Source: Perkinsus marinus ATCC 50983 (taxonomy: Eukaryota; Perkinsozoa; Perkinsida; Perkinsidae). From it: a DNA stretch of 25,600 bases. The notes under the pieces are model-generated. The model was not told the origin of the DNA, did not search any database, and was given only the letters and a program-made list of their open reading frames with translations. The number at the start of each line of letters is the position of its first letter. Within the stretch, counting starts at the first letter, position 1. The translations under genes were made by a program, and so were the position numbers. Location: positions 16,135 through 41,734 of the forward strand of contig NW_003206281.1 of NCBI RefSeq assembly GCF_000006405.1. Direction: 5' to 3'. Shown here piece after piece: positions 1 to 10,600 of the stretch.

Positions 1-268
1 ACATTGGCATCCAGCCATCTCGGATTGGCATCCAGCCATCTAGCATTGGCATCCAGCCATCTCACATTGGCATCCAGCTATCTCACATTGGCATCCAGCC
101 ATCTCACATTGGCATCCAGCCATCTCACAATGGCATCCAGCCATCTAACATTGGCATCCAGCCATCTAGCATTGGCATCCAGCCATCTAACATTGGCATC
201 CAGCCATCTCACATTGGCATCCAGCCATCTCACATTGGCATCCAGCCATCTCACATTGGCATCCAGCC
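1..268. repeat. 21-bp minisatellite, about 12.7 units, cut by the window edge
   Basis: The unit reads acattggcatccagccatct plus one base (21 bp) and repeats nearly perfectly from the first base. Because 21 is a multiple of three, frames stay open on both strands: the + strand gives a heptad like ASSHLTL, the - strand gives DANVRWL. The + frame continues past the array to 339 but has no ATG at its visible beginning, and the array starts outside the window. It could be the end of a repeat-protein exon or a plain minisatellite. I favour the minisatellite because openness on both strands follows from the unit having no stop codon. Confidence 0.9.
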
Positions 269-2036
269 TCCCCTTAGTGGCGTGTAACCCCCAGCCAAAC
301 GACAATTCAGAATTTCGACCGAATCCAACGACCAAATAATCTACGATAACATCTAATGAATTTTCCATCTCTCACAGTGAGCGCTTCGAAGGAAGAACGA
401 ATCACAACTATCCGAGAGGTCATATCACACTGAATTCGACGCAATCGAACCAGGCGAATTGACAACTACGGTAGCGCGAAACACTAAGTACGTTACACCT
501 CCCTCTCGAGTAGAATCCTCTTCGCAATTCAACCCATAGTCCCCATTAGAATAAAATTTTCAATTGGAGACGTCGAAACGAAGCGAGAGATGCCAAACGC
601 TACCTCCCAAGTGTACTACATTACAACCAGTGCCTGAGCTTTAGTCAGAAGCCCTATAAGCTCCTGTCCAGGGACGCCGCGTGGAGGCACTCAGGAAAGT
701 CCCCATTAACTAAATGGTAACTGGATATTAATCGATCAAACACCCCCCAACCACATCACAAACCATTCGCTCGTTTGTTGACCTAGCCCAATAAATTGAC
801 CTTCATGAATATCAGCCATTCTTATACCACTCGCTCACGAAACAATATAACTTTGAATCATCACTCTCTCTCTGCCCGCGGATCTTTCGAGTGGTGACTC
901 ACCACTGGTGAGGTCGTTCTGACCAAGATGTGCTAATATGAATCATATTATATGATATCAGTGATATCTGATTCCGACAGTATAATAACCCAGTTCTAAA
1001 AAATCTTGCGGCCAGTTCTGACTATCGTAACGTTTAGATTTCGCTTTTGAGTCATCCTATGCCATGGTTGCGTACAGGATGTACCGGATGGCGTTCTTTC
1101 TTCAGCCTTCACAACGCAAGGGAGCTGCACTACCATGGGGGATAAGGAGTATTCCGCGGTGCCTTTAAGAGCCCTCTACATCAAGTTGAATCTGTTGCAT
1201 CTAATTTCTGGCACTTTCGATTTTTCCAACGTCGACACTTGACGAAAGTCGATAGTATCGATTTTATCATCCTTCTATGTCGTGACCGCAGAGGCTCCAT
1301 TGAAGATTAGAGACAGCAACACGCCATCTATCAACTTTCATTCATGATCATCACTGGTAGTCCACAAGTTGTACAATCACCACACACCTGAGAGTTTACC
1401 ACCAATATCACTTCGGTGACCGAAGTTCGGTCATTCGGAGTTTCAGCCAAAATTCTCCCTCGCAGTGATCATCACTTAGAGTTGACCAGTGCCAGGGCTA
1501 GAACCTTTGACACACGATCCGAGGATAGGGGCATCAAGGCTCGCGGGAAACTCTTTCCGGTTCACCATTTCCAGGATCACTGCTTTCATGGACAACCCCA
1601 CTTGGCGTTGTCGGACGAGAGAAGATGGACCACATCGGGCGAGTTCCCACTATCAAGCTACCTGGGAGTTCGGGTTCTAATGACTGATACCGACAATTCG
1701 GATTTACAACCCCACAGAGATGGCCTTTCTCGACGGGTCGTGACGACCCGGTCGTCAGTGACGGCAGTTTCATCCACCACAGCGTGATTTCATGCAATTT
1801 GCACGAAAGTAGCGCGCGCGTCTAGTAGTTCGTACCAGTGGCTCTTATCGGTATCAGTGGATGCCCGAAGGATGTTTGGGTAACGGCGGGCCGGAGGCCC
1901 GCCTACTTCAAAGTTTTTAAGCACACCTTCCGCGGGTGCGGACACTCGACCCGGATTGTGCGGACACTCGGCCCCGGTAGCTTCGCACTTTCACTGGAAG
2001 GCCCAGCTTGCGGTTTCGGACTGAAACTTCCAGTTA
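269..2036. other. Unassigned stretch, rich in short perfect inverted repeats
   Basis: No frame here looks like a gene: the frames are short, overlapping and low in recognisable motifs. What stands out is inverted repeats with a single central base: 890-906, 898-912, 934-950, 954-968, 1410-1426 and 1418-1432 (stems 7-8 bp). There are also 3-base-loop hairpins at 1734-1750 (CGGGTCG/CGACCCG) and 1885-1903 (GGCGGGCC/GGCCCGCC). A 21-bp piece at 1986-2006 recurs exactly at 15504-15524. Confidence 0.6.
1986..2006 (+). repeat. 21-bp exact match to 15504-15524
   Basis: The run beginning cactttcactggaaggccca is identical at 15504-15524. Both copies lie just upstream of the two copies of a longer dispersed repeat (2037 and 16228), about 30 bp away here and about 700 bp away in the other copy. 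This suggests that the repeat family begins at least this far left and that copy B gained extra DNA in between. Confidence 0.7.
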
Positions 2037-2174
2037 TTGCATGGAACTTCGCAATGCGAAGTTCGCATCATGATCATTTCATTCAAGTGGGAAAATGCTG
2101 CATTCCCACAAGCACAGCACGGTGAAATATCAACGTAGCATACTCCAAAACAAACGGATAAGTACTACCTATCC
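2037..2174 (+). repeat. Dispersed repeat copy A, left part (interrupted by LTR element)
   Basis: This stretch aligns with 16228-16357. The match is diverged at first and strong from about 2090 on (aatgctgca, cccacaagcaca, tcaacgtagcatactccaaa). It contains a perfect 10-bp-stem inverted repeat with one central base (2044-2064) that is absent at the matching site of copy B. Its last part (2136-2159) is the left arm of a 24-bp perfect inverted repeat whose right arm lies at 13180-13203, beyond the LTR element. Before that insertion the two arms were 11 bp apart. The family is not recognised and no coding sequence was seen. Confidence 0.8.
2171..2174. repeat. Target-site duplication ATCC, left copy
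   Basis: ATCC directly precedes the left LTR and is repeated at 13180-13183 directly after the right LTR, as expected for integrase-mediated insertion with a 4-bp stagger. Confidence 0.85.
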
Positions 2175-2465
2175 TGCGGTTTGGGTTTACTGCACCAAAC
2201 CATTGGAAGGGCCCCTCTATTGCAGGCAATCTCTTTTTCGGCAAACATGACATCGATCGTTCTGCTGGCACGCATAGGTTAAGCGAGCAACGCTTGCACA
2301 CGTGCCCCCGGTTGCGGGATTATTAAACAGATTAGCGGTTTATGATGTTGATAGTAGCTCTATTATAGTTAGTATCATTATCATTTCCTAATGGTTAACT
2401 CCCTAGACAACGACGCTCTTGAGTTGGCACTGGGAAGACTCGACCTTGAGCCAAGTGACACTGCA
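2175..2465 (+). repeat. 5' LTR (291 bp)
   Basis: It starts TGCGGTTTGG and ends GACACTGCA, and is the same length as the 3' LTR with five transitions between them. TATTAAA at 2321-2327 could serve as an A/T-rich promoter or 3'-end signal; this is only a guess. An ATG at 2391 opens a frame that runs toward the interior, so the last part of the LTR looks coding-like. Soon after the LTR a TGG at 2478 could begin a tRNA primer site, but I could not match a tRNA. Confidence 0.95.
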
Positions 2466-2476
2466 GAGATTAGGAA

Positions 2477-2896
2477 ATGGTTGAACTCTCCTGCTCTCGG
2501 TTCCTGCTTCTCCTCGTACGACTTCGTGTAGACCCCATCGACAATGATAGGCTGGACAACATCCTGAGCAAGCTCCTTGAACTGGACGCAGATCCGCCTA
2601 CTGAGGCCCGAAACTTCGTCTCACTTTGGGCGGGGGACATAGTTACAATGTCCCCCCCGCTCGAGGACGACGAGGAAGGGGACCCAGTAGACCATGCTCG
2701 CAACATCTTCTCGGAAATCTTCCATGGCGGCCTTGTCCATGGTGAGCGGCTCCCGGTTACCTTGTGGCTAGCTACGGTCCTCGCCACCGCATCAACCAAG
2801 AGGCGGTTCAGGCTGGCCCGAAGCACCAGGCTGGGTAATGAGCGACTACAAGGCGAGGCGTTAGTGAAAGCCCTTCTCCAGAAGGGGGGGGGCTAG
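2477..2896 (+). CDS. 5' reading frame of the LTR element, Gag-side protein, unrecognised
   Basis: A frame of about 139 codons begins just after the 5' LTR. The stretch after the first 20 residues has protein-like composition: an acidic segment near residues 62-70 (PPLEDDEEGD), mixed helices after it, and a basic segment near residue 108. Its position directly downstream of the LTR suggests the N-terminal, Gag-side part of the element. I see no zinc knuckle or named domain in it. The codon bias is GC-rich like the Pol frame. The function is inferred from position only. Confidence 0.5.
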   Translation: MVELSCSRFLLLLVRLRVDPIDNDRLDNILSKLLELDADPPTEARNFVSLWAGDIVTMSPPLEDDEEGDPVDHARNIFSEIFHGGLVHGERLPVTLWLATVLATASTKRRFRLARSTRLGNERLQGEALVKALLQKGGG

Positions 2897-3085
2897 TTGT
2901 GAAGGTAGACGCCACTGGTCAAACTCAGGAAACCTTCATGACACCGCACAGTGCTGAAGGGACTGAAAACAGTGTGCAGGTGAGAACCACACTAGCAACC
3001 CCTTCCCGCATCACAGGGAAGCACCGAGAGACCCCCCGAATAAGTCCAGTCAATGTCTTCAAGCTACCCCTTGAACCATGGCTCA

Positions 3086-3210
3086 AAGTCGGACGAGTCG
3101 AGCTGCAGGGCTCGACTCGACTCGACATTTCTCCGCCACCGGGCTCGACCGAGTTCGACTCGTCGAAAATCAGACGAGCCTCGACTCGACTCGCCGGACT
3201 CGACATGCCG
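3086..3210. repeat. TCGA/CTCGAC-rich simple tract, left of the satellite
   Basis: GACTCGACTCGAC-type words fill this stretch. A similar tract at about 7748-7866 lies on the other side of the 126-bp array, and shorter pieces occur near 3775-3830. The self-complementary TCGA core makes it able to fold on itself. The two tracts bracket the non-coding interior of the LTR element and may mark the edges of a nested insertion. Confidence 0.6.
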
Positions 3211-3230
3211 AAAGGTGGTCAATACCATTG

Positions 3231-3944
3231 ACTCAATAGGTACTAACTGTGACTGATGCCAACTAGGTTCAACCAGGTCTATGGAAGTCTCCCATTGGAA
3301 GACTTCAGCTGTCAGGTACGCATCTGTGAATGAACGTTATGTTCACAGACTGTGAGCATAACGTTCACAGATACCGTTCAATTTGAGCGGTTCAAACTTG
3401 CAATGTTCGAATAATAGAAAGGTTCGCTTGGATTTGATTCCATTTATCCGAGGAAACACTCTTGAATCAAGAATCTTGATTACCGACACATTCATTGAAT
3501 GAATTTCTCGGAATGAATTTCATTCCGAGCTTCATGTGTATTTAACTGCATTCAAAACATATGAATGTTCCGAGTTATGATGCTCGACCACCGAGGATTC
3601 TCTTCCCCATAATCTGAGAAAGACACCACAGGTCTGTCGCTAGACACGCTGTCAGCGTGTGAGTGCCTAGCCACTCAGCCACTCAGCGTGACACTGAGTG
3701 ACTAGCATGACGCTAATAGGTCGATAGTCCAGCAGCCCGACTATTGAACTATTAGCGTCATGCTAGCCCGACTCCGGCTCGGCCGATCCGAGTTTTAATT
3801 CGACATTCCTAGACTCGATCCTCAGCGAAATCAAGTCGAAATGCAGTACCAGGGCATCTTTGGTTCTCCGATCGGTCCAATAGTTGCTGTAGCTCGGCAG
3901 GAGTACGAGAACATCTCGGCATGTGAATTAGCAAGAGCTGAGAT
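3231..3944. other. Non-coding interior of the LTR element with strong hairpins
   Basis: No coding frame is supported here. Strong inverted repeats are present. 3322-3372 has about 23-bp arms with a small bulge and one central base. 3465-3481 (8-bp stem), 3507-3529 (11-bp stem) and 3644-3660 (8-bp stem) each have a single central base. 3702-3766 has 18-bp perfect arms with a second 6-bp stem inside its 29-nt loop. This style matches the DNA outside the element (269-2036 and 13180 onward), not the Pol region, which supports the view that this part is inserted genomic DNA. Confidence 0.7.
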
Positions 3945-6900
3945 GAATATCATGTCCGTGGCTATTCTGATACAGTTCAAGTATACACCTACATTCTGTG
4001 AACGATAGAATGGGGGAGCGTGGACGGAATTTGACCGTCAATGTCAGCGATTGCTGAACTTCGGTGTCTCGAATATCATATCCGTGGCTATTCAGATACA
4101 GTTCAAGCATACACCCAGATTTTGTGAACTAAAGAATGGGGAAGCGTGGACGGAATTTGAGCGTCAATGCCGACGATTGCTGAACTTCGGTGTCTCGAAT
4201 ATCATATCCGTGGCTACTCCCATACAGTTCAAGTATACACCCAGATTCTGTGAACTAAAGAATGGAGGAGCGTGGACGGAATTTGACCGTCAATGTCAAC
4301 GATTGCTGAACTTTGGTGTCTCGAATATCATATCCGTGGCTGTTCTGATACACTTCAAGTATACACCCAGATTCTGTGAACTATAGAGTGGGGGATCATG
4401 GACGGGATTTGACCGTCAATGTCAACGATTGTTGAACTTCGGTGTCTCGAATATCGTATCCGTGGCTATTCTGATACAGTTCAAGTATACACCCAGATTC
4501 TGTGAACTATAGAGTGGGGGAGCGTGGAGGGAATTTGACCGTCGATGCCAATGATTGTTGAACTTTGGTGTCTCGAATATCATATCCGTGGCTATTCCCA
4601 TACAGTTCAAGTATACACCCAGATTCTGTGAACTGTAGAGTGGGGAAGCGTGGACGGAATTTGGCCGGCAATATCAACGATTGCTGAACTTCGGTGTCAC
4701 GAATATCATATCCGTGGCTGTTCTGATACAGTTCAAGTGTACACCCAGATTCTGTCAACTAAAGTATGGGGGAGCGTGGACGGAATTTGACCGTCAATGT
4801 CGACGATTGCTGAACTTCGGTGTCTCGAATATCATATCCGTGGGTGTTCTGATACAGTCCAAGTATACACCCAGATTCTGTGAACTATAGAGTGGGGGAG
4901 CGTGGAGATAATTTGACCGTCGATGTCAATGATTGCTGAACTTTGGTGTCTCGAATATCATATCTGTCGCTGTTCTGATACAGTTCAAGTAAACACTCAG
5001 ATTCTGTGAGCTAAAGAGTGGGGGCGCGTGGACGGAATTTGACCGTCAATGTCAACGATTGCTGTACTTCGGTGTCTCGAATATCATATCCGTAGCTATT
5101 CTGATACAGTTCAAGTATACACCCAGATTCTGTGAACTATAGAGTGGAGGAGCGTGGACGGAATTTGACCGTCAACGTCAGCGACTGCTGAACTTCGGTG
5201 TCTCGAGTATCATATCCATGGCTATTCCCATACAGTTCAAGTATACACCCAGATTCTGTGGACTATAGAGTGGGGGAGCGTGGACGGAATTTGACCGTCA
5301 ATGTCAGCGATAGCTGATCTTCGATGTCTCAAATATCATATCCGTTGCTATTCTGATACAGTTCAAGCATACACCCAGATTCTGTGAACTAAAGAATGGG
5401 GGAGCGTGGACGGAATTTGACCGTCAATGTCGACGATTGTTGAACTTCGATATCTCGAATATCATATCCGTGGGTGTTCTGATACAGTTCAAGTATACAC
5501 CCAGATTCTGTGAACTAAAGAATGGGGGAGCGTGGACGGAATTTGACCGTCAATGTCGACGATTATTGAACTTCGGTGTCTCGAATATCATATCCATGGC
5601 TATTCCCATACAGTTCAAGTATACACCCTGATTCTGTGGACTATAGAGTGGGGGAGCGTGGACGGAATTTGACCGTCAATGTCAGCGATTGCTGAACTTC
5701 GATGTCTCAAATATCATATCCATGGCTATTCCCATACAGTTCAAGTATACACCCAGATTCTGTGAACTATAGAGTGGGGGAGCGTGGACGGAATTGGACC
5801 GTCAATGTCTGCGATTGCTGAACTTCGGTGTCTCGAATATCATATCCATGGCTATTCCCATACAGTTCAAGTATACACCCAGATTCTGTGAATTATAGAG
5901 TGGGGGAGCGTGGACGGAGTTTGACCGTCAATGTCAGCGATTGCTGAACTTCGATGTCTCGAATATCATATCCGTGGCTGTTCTAATACAGTTCAAGCAT
6001 ACACCCAGATTCTGTGAACTAAAGAATGGGGGAGCGTGGACGGAATTTGACCGTCAATGTCGACGATTGTTGAACTTCGGTGTCTCGAATATCATATCCA
6101 TGGCTATTCCCATACAGTTCAAGTATACACCCAGATTCTGTGGACTATAGAGTGGGGGAGCGTGGACGGAATTTGACCGTCAATGTCAGCGATTGCTGAA
6201 CTTCGATGTCTCAAATATCATATCCGTTGCTATTCTGATACAGTTCAAGCATACACCCAGATTCTGTGAACTTAAGAATTGGGGAGCGTGGAAGGAACTT
6301 GACCGTCAATGTCAGCGATTGCTGACCTTCAGTGTCTCGAATATCATATCCATGGCTATTCCCATACAGTTCAAGTAAACACCCAGATTCTGTGAATTAT
6401 AGAGTGGGGGAGCGTGGACGGAATTTGACCGTCAATGTCAGCGATTGCTGAACTTCAATGCCTCGAATATCATATCCGTGGCTGTTCTGATACAGTTCAA
6501 GCATACACCCAGATTCTGTGAACTGAAGAATGCGGGAGCGTGGACGGAATTTGACCGTCAATGTCGACGATTGCTGAACTTCGGTGTCTCGAATATCATA
6601 TCCGTGGGTGTTCTGATACAGTTCAAGTATACACCCAGATTCTTTGAACTATAGAGTGGAGGAGCGTGGACGGAATTTGACCATCAATATCAGCGATTGC
6701 TGAACTTCGGTGTCTCGAATATCATATCCATGGCTATTCCCATACAGTTCAAGTATACACCCAGATTCTTTGAACTATAGAGTGGAGGAGCGTGGACGGA
6801 ATTTGACCGTCAATGTCAGCGATTGCTGAACTTCGGTGTCTCGAATATCATATCCATGGCTATTCCCATACAGTTCAAGTATACACCCAGATTCTGTGAA

Positions 6901-7615
6901 CTAAAGGATTGGGGAGCGTGGACGGAATTTGACCGTCAATGTCGACGATTGTTGAACTTCGGTGTCTCGAATATCATATCCATGGCTATTCCCATACAGT
7001 TCAAGTATACACCCAGATTCTGTGGACTATAGAGGGGGGAGCGTGGACGGAATTTGACCGTCAATGTCAGCGATTGCTGAACTTCGATGTCTCAAATATC
7101 ATATCCGTTGCTATTCTGATACAGTTCAAGCATACACCCAGATTCTGTGAACTATAGAGTGGGGGAGCGTGGACGGAATTTGACCGTCAATGTCAGCGAT
7201 TGCTGAACTTCGGTGTCTCGAATATCATATCCATGGCTATTCCCATACAGTTCAAGTATACACCCAGATTCTGTGAATTATAGAGTGGGGGAGCGTGGAC
7301 GGAATTTGACCGTCAATGTCGACGATTGCTGAACTTCGGTGTCTCGAATATCATATCCGTGGGTGTTCTGATACAGTTCAAGCATACACCCAGATTCTGT
7401 GAACTAAAGAATGGGGGAGCGTGGACGGAATTTGACCGTCAATGTCGACGATTGTTGAACTTCGGTGTCTCGAGTATCATATCCATGGCTATTCCCATAC
7501 AGTTCAAGTATACACCCAGATTCTGTGAACTATAGAGTGGGGGAGCGTGGACGGAATTGGACCGTCAATGTCAGCGATTGCTGAACTTCGGTGTCTCGAA
7601 TATCATATCCGTGGG
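3945..7615 (+). repeat. 126-bp satellite array, 29 units plus a partial unit
   Basis: The landmark gaatatcat recurs every 126 bp from 3945 to 7598, giving 29 full periods. Units differ by point changes and fall into mixed subtypes, for example ATGGCTATTCCC, GTGGGTGTTCTG and GTTGCTATTCTG at the same place, without a simple alternating order. 126 bp is 42 codons, so frames run through several units (core LLNFGVSNIIS, then QFKYTPRFCEL, then AWTEFDRQC), while many units do not stay open. I read it as a satellite expanded inside the LTR element's leader, not as a repeat protein. Each unit has a small inverted repeat (GACGG, 7 bp, CCGTC). Confidence 0.95.
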
Positions 7616-10600
7616 TTTTCGGGTTCTTGGACAGTGGAAGAACGCGAAGCTAATTTTTGTCGGTCCGCCTTCGGCGGACAACGACCACCGTGGCGGCGCT
7701 TCAGTCACACTTCGCGAAGCGGACTTCGCATACCATGCGGGTTGCCTCTTCGAGGCTCGACGGGACTCGACCGAGGCTCGCAGTGAAGTAAGAAATTGTG
7801 AAACTCGACCGAGCTCGACCGAAAAACGAGTCGAGCTTCGAGGCTCGGCCGAGCCGAGCCTCGACTTTGAGCTATGCCTTGAACATGCTTCCTTCGAGGG
7901 CCCGACCGATGCGGTGCCCTACGCAGTCTTCAAGGGAAATCTTGAGACAGCGATTCGGTTCTATCGCATTGAGCATGATCGTGACGCCGTCTTGTACATA
8001 TTCCGTCACCTCGGCCCCAGCTTGAGGTCGGAGGTAGTGCTTAGCCTCAAGGAGGGCGACCTTTCCCCCAACTCTGTCGGGCTCTACCTCGATGCTCGTT
8101 ACGCTAGCACGGATACACCTAGCAAGGCGGGCCAGAGGTGGGAGAGCCTGAGACAGAGAACCGGTGAACGGGTTGCTGACTATTACTCCCGGGTGAAAGC
8201 GGAGTGTCTCCTCTTCGGACGGGTGGTCGGGACACAGTTGCTGTTAACCATCGTGTGCGCCAAGTTCGTCAACGGGCTGCACCCTCACATCAAACTGCCT
8301 CTTGAAACCAGCTGCGGGCATCAGTTGGTGAAGATGACGCTCGAGGAAGCGCGGGATGCATGCCTGTACCACGAGGCGCGGCTCTCACAGTCGGCGGGAC
8401 ATCCGGAGGTGGCTCATAAGAAGACACCTGTACAGGCACCCAACTACGATGGGGGTCAGAACAGGCGTCGGTCTACTGAAACGAAGGGTGAGACCGCGGG
8501 CAACACTGTTGCGGCTACCAGAGGTGCAGAACCGGGAAGAGTGCCTGCGAAGCCACGTTGGGATTACTGCTCGACGATGAAGCTGGGGGGTGCTGAGAAG
8601 CATGATGATGCCAGCTGTTGGAAGAACCCAGCTAATGCTCACCTTGTGCCGGAGTGGTACCGTCAGCGACGGGCCAGTAAGGTTACCGGCCAAGGCGAGA
8701 AGCCCCTGAAGGAGCAAGCGGCTGGGGGACCAAAGGCTCCCCCAACCGAGGCGGCCTTCATGGTCACGGCCGGCAACAGCACCGCGTGTGGAACTAACCT
8801 ACGGGTCATCGAGGCCTCGGTTGAAGGGTCGTCGGGGACGGCCCGTCGACTCGAGCTACTGATCGACACCGGGTCGGATGTAACCTTGTTGTCCTCCCGC
8901 CTTGCTGAGGCACTGGGGGTCGAGGTACATCCCCTGGTGGGGTCAAGGGCGCTACGTTCCGCTGGGACTTGCGGAACTATAAATGTCCTGGGACATGCCT
9001 CAGTGCGGTTAACGGTAGAAGACGTTCGCGGAGCCCACCATGCCTTCTCGCTGTCGGTAGAGGTGGCCGAGGGCCTCAATGAAGGCCTCTCTTACAACAC
9101 GATCTTGCTTGGTATGAAAACCATGCGCAAGATGAATGGACGGCTAGATATGAGTAGTGACATATTCTATTGTGGCGTATTACATGCGCACTGGCCTATG
9201 AAACCTTTCTCGGTATCAACCGTGAACACCATCGCGGACATGCCGCCAGAGAGGCTAGTACTTCCAACACAGGCAACGATCGACGAAAGGCTCGAAGGCT
9301 GGACCTTCCCCAAGGTGACGGCCAGCCTGAAGCCTGGGGCCGTTCGCCCGTGTCCACGCCGCCCTCACCTCGGGAACAAGCGGGAAATGATGGCCTTGTC
9401 ACTCTTGGTGGGAAACTTGGTCGCGGCTGGCATCGTCGAATTGCTCACACGTGAGCAGGTAGAGGCGCGTAGCGTCTGGATCTCGCCGGCCTTCGCGGTT
9501 CCTAAGACCGAAGGGGCTCGGGATGGCGAGGAACTCACTCCGGATAACGTCGAAAAGATGTATCGCTTGGTTATAGATGAACGTTCGGTAAATGCCTCCG
9601 TACAGGACCTCCTCCCGAACTGGAAAACCTACATGCGACCAGTCGAGGCGTGCCTCTCAGAACTACCGGCCAGGGAGATATGGTATGCTTCGGTCGACGT
9701 GGCCCAAGCATTCTTTAATCTGGAATTCGACGAATCCTGTGTGGATCTATTTGGTTTTTCCTACTATACCCTAGGCGTAGACGGGGAAGCTCCGAATACC
9801 TTGCGTTATGCCGTTTTCAGACGGATGACGATGGGGTTCAAGCTTTCGTCCTTCTACTGGGCCTATTCGGTGCACTCGCTCCTTACAACAGCACTCCCAG
9901 AGGTCTACAGAACTGATGGACCTACGCATATCTTGGACTTTGTTGATGATATCCTTGTCTGGTCAGCCTACTTTGATGAGTGTCACACGCTGAAAAGGCT
10001 GGCCATCCATGCTCTGGAAAGAGTGAATGCCAGGGCCCCGGTTCCAAAACAGAAGGGCCCAGCAAGATCACTGGATTACCTCGGCTTCAATCTCGGGCAA
10101 GGTGGATATTCCTTATCCAAACAGTCTATGGATACGCTTCGGGATGCACTCTCTTCGACTCCACAGACGCTGCGTGGCCTCAGAACGAAGCTGGGCATTC
10201 TCCAGTTTTGTCGTTCGCTCTGGCGTCCGCATAATAATCACTCTGATACCTCTCTCGCACACTTGTCGGCACCATTCACCACTCTGGTGGGCAAGATGGT
10301 CAGCGGGGGTGCGAAGAAATCAGCCCGACTGCGATGGACAGAGGAGCTCTCTTCTGCCTGGAACAGCATCGTCAAGAACATGGGGGACGGCTTCGTGCCT
10401 TACCATTCCTCTGACGATAACTGGGAGGGCATGCAACTCGTGGTGATGAGCGATGCATCACCGGTGGCAGGTGCTGCGTGTTTATTTCGCTTACCACGAG
10501 AGGTCTTCGTACGCCAGCTCGAGGCAGGCGAAGTATCAGCGGGATGGATATCCTCTCTTCCAACTTCGGCCTTGATAGGAGTGTGGACGCACAAATGGAC

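Noticed and set aside
2478-2495. tRNA primer-binding site after the 5' LTR (TGGTTGAACTC)
   Set aside because: It is 12 bases from the LTR end and I could not match it to a known tRNA 3' end, so it is mentioned only as a possibility in the LTR entry.
3945-7535. Repeat-protein gene made of 42-residue units
   Set aside because: Many units do not stay open and there is no common start; openness of some units follows from a unit length divisible by three.
3945-7615. CRISPR-like array
   Set aside because: Repeat and 'spacer' are not distinct: the whole 126 bp is repeated. The setting is a eukaryotic LTR element.
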